Of a DNA stretch of 64,000 nt, positions 62,200-64,000 are shown piece after piece. How positions within the stretch are numbered: position 1 is the first letter of the stretch; each line of letters begins with the position of its first letter. The position numbers and the translations under genes were made by a program. The DNA lies in contig NC_092565.1 of NCBI RefSeq assembly GCF_037975245.1, forward strand, positions 16,845,999 to 16,909,998. Direction: 5' to 3'. The DNA comes from Apostichopus japonicus (lineage: Eukaryota; Echinodermata; Holothuroidea; Aspidochirotida; Stichopodidae). The notes beneath the pieces were generated by a model, which was given only the letters and a program-made list of their open reading frames with translations, had not been told where the DNA came from and made no database searches.

Positions 62200-62800
62200 G
62201 ACTGAGATCTTAGGCCGATTAACTAATACTTACAGCTCTACATGTAGGCACGAGCTGTAAAAGATCGGAAAAAGACGAACGTCACCGGGGTTCGAACCAC
62301 CGATGCAAAAGAGAGTCTCGCTCATCAGCTCGAACAGTGCGCCAAGCCATCGCGCCACTGTATGGACTGAGATATTAGGCCGATTAACTAATACATACAG
62401 CTCTACATGTAGGCACGAGCTGTAAAAGATCGGAAAAAGACGTACGTCAGCGGGGTTCGAACCACCGATGCAAAAGAGAGTCTCGCTCATCAGCTCGTAC
62501 AGTGCGCCAAGCCATCGCGCCACTGTATGGACTGAGATATTAGGCCGATTAACTAATACTTACAGCTCCCCATGTAGGCACGAGCTGTAAAAGATCGGCA
62601 AAAGACGTACGTCACCGGGTTCGAACCACCGATGCAAAAGAGAATCTCGCTCATCAGCTCGTACAGTGCGCCAAGCCATCGCGCCACTGTATGGACTGAG
62701 ATATTAGGCCGATTAACTAATACTTACAGCTCCCCATGTAGGCACGAGCTGTAAAAGATCGGCAAAAGACGTACGTCACCGGGGTTCGAACCACCGATGC
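62200..62800. repeat. Copy of the 60060-60660 satellite block
   Basis: Same ordered variants as the partner block at offset 2139 bp. The flanks differ, so the duplicated stretch is short. Confidence 0.8.
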
Positions 62801-64000
62801 AAAAGAGAGTCTCGCTCATCAGCTCGTACAGTGCGCCAAGCCATCGCGCCACTGTATGGACTGAGATATTAGGCCGATTAACTAATACTTACAGCTCCCC
62901 ATGTAGGCACGAGCTGTAAAAGATCGGCAAAAGACGTACGTCTCCGGGGTTCGAACCACCGATGCAAAAGAGAGTCTCGCTCGTCAGCTCGTACAGGGCG
63001 CCAAGCCATCGCGCCACTGTATGGACTGAGATATTAGGCCGATTAACTAATACTTACAGCTCCCCATGTAGGCACGAGCTGTAAAAGATCGGCAAAAGAC
63101 GTACGTCTCCGGGGTTCGAACCACCGATGCAAAAGAGAGTCTCGCTCGTCAGCTCGTACAGTGCGCCAAGCCATCGCGCCACTGTATGGACTGAGATTTT
63201 AGGCCGATTAACTAATACTTACAGCTCCCCATGTAGGCACGAGCTGTAAAAGATCGGAAAAAGACGTCACCGGGGTTCGAACCACCGATGCAAAAGAGAG
63301 TCTCGCTCATCAGCTCGTACAGTGCGCCAAGCCATCGCGCCACTGTATGGACTGAGATACTAGGCCGATTTACTAATACTTACAGCTCCCCATGTAGGCA
63401 CGAGCTGTAAAAGATCGGCAAAAGACGTACGTCAGCGGGGTTCGAACCACCGATGCAAAAGAGAGTCTCGCTCATCAGCTCGTACAGTGCGCCAAGCCAT
63501 CGCGCCACTGTATGGACTGAGATATCTCGCCGATTAACTAATACTTACAGCTCCCCATGTATGCTCGAGCTGTAAAAGATCGGCAAAAGACGAACGTCTC
63601 CGGGGTTCGAACCACCGAGGCAAAAGAGAGTCTCGTTCATCAGCTCGTACAGTGCGCCATGCCATCGCGCCACTGTATGGACTGAGATATCTCGCCGATT
63701 AACTAATACTTACAGCTCCCCATGTAAGCTCGAGCTGTAAAAGATCGGCAAAAGACGTACGTCACCGGGGTTCGAACCACCGATGCAAAAGAGAGTCTCG
63801 CTCATCAGCTCGTACAGTGCGCCAAGCCATCGCGCCACTGTATGGACTGAGATATTAGGCCGATTAACTAATACTTACAGCTCCCCATGTAGGCACGAGC
63901 TGTAAAAGATCGGCAAAAGACGTACGTCTCCGGGGTTCGAACCACCGATGCAAAAGAGAGTCTCGCTCGTCAGCTCGTACAGTGCGCCAAGCCATCGCGC

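Larger units (their letters stand above)
26715..64000. repeat. 165-bp tandem satellite array, right block
   Basis: The same monomer in the same orientation resumes at AAAAGAGAGG and runs uninterrupted to the window end, about 226 copies. Variants not seen on the left dominate here: ACCACGGATGC, CTCGTCAGCTCG, CCCCATGCAGG, GATATAAGG, CGATTTACTAAT, AGCGATCGC, AACCCCGGATG and 4-bp-short AGACGTCACCGG. They occur in repeated higher-order combinations. No gene is seen in the 37 kb. Confidence 0.98.

Noticed and set aside
1-64000. CENP-B box
   Set aside because: I looked for the TTCG(N)4A(N)2CGGG pattern in the consensus. GGTTCGAACC does not continue into it on either strand.
1-64000. Assembly artefact explaining all higher-order blocks
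   Set aside because: Not excluded from sequence alone, but copies carry private substitutions and single-monomer losses, which a simple assembly duplication would not produce.

Overview
The window is almost entirely one tandem satellite array. A 165-bp monomer is repeated head to tail, all in the same orientation, from base 1 to base 64000, roughly 380 copies by length. Neighbouring copies mostly differ by a few substitutions. The array is interrupted in only one place (23951-26714), by three 5'-truncated fragments of a non-LTR retrotransposon (LINE). These carry the C-terminal end of a reverse-transcriptase polyprotein, a 3' UTR hairpin and an (AAATC)n tail. There is no intact cellular gene, no rRNA and no prokaryotic gene organisation. 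The satellite and the LINE family (Jockey/CR1/L2-like C-terminus) point to an animal genome, probably an invertebrate. Species and chromosome position (centromere, heterochromatin or elsewhere) cannot be read from this sequence.

The monomer has structure. It contains a perfect 10-bp palindrome GGTTCGAACC, which matches the Pol III B box / tRNA T-loop. On the minus strand, about 50 nt upstream of the B box, there is an A-box-like element with a perfect 4-bp D-arm stem, and T4 runs lie downstream of the B box. Each monomer therefore looks like a decayed tRNA-derived (SINE-head-like) promoter. The other half of the monomer folds into a nested hairpin with a 9-bp inner stem. The period is 3 x 55 bp, so reading frames stay in register. 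This generates chance two-monomer ORFs of about 95 codons wherever the recurrent TAA is mutated; I do not call these genes.

Layout. 1-12000: variants with CCCCGTGTAGG or TTAACTTATAC and a 5.6-5.8 kb offset duplication. 11750-23950: array with 3790-bp and 1320-bp offset duplications, plus a strongly diverged patch at 15166-15470. 23950-26714: the LINE-bearing segment; one insertion with an 18-bp target-site duplication was itself copied along with about 1.3 kb of satellite. 26715-27370: a tandem dimer. 28690-35700: a 22-monomer (3630-bp) unit present twice in tandem. 37200-40500: shuffled monomers with a CCCCATGCAGG variant. 40560-57400: a higher-order region in which about 3.5 kb blocks and an exactly 1012-bp six-monomer cassette recur four times. 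57400-64000: further mosaic copies. All offsets were worked out by hand from diagnostic variants, and block edges are good to about one monomer.
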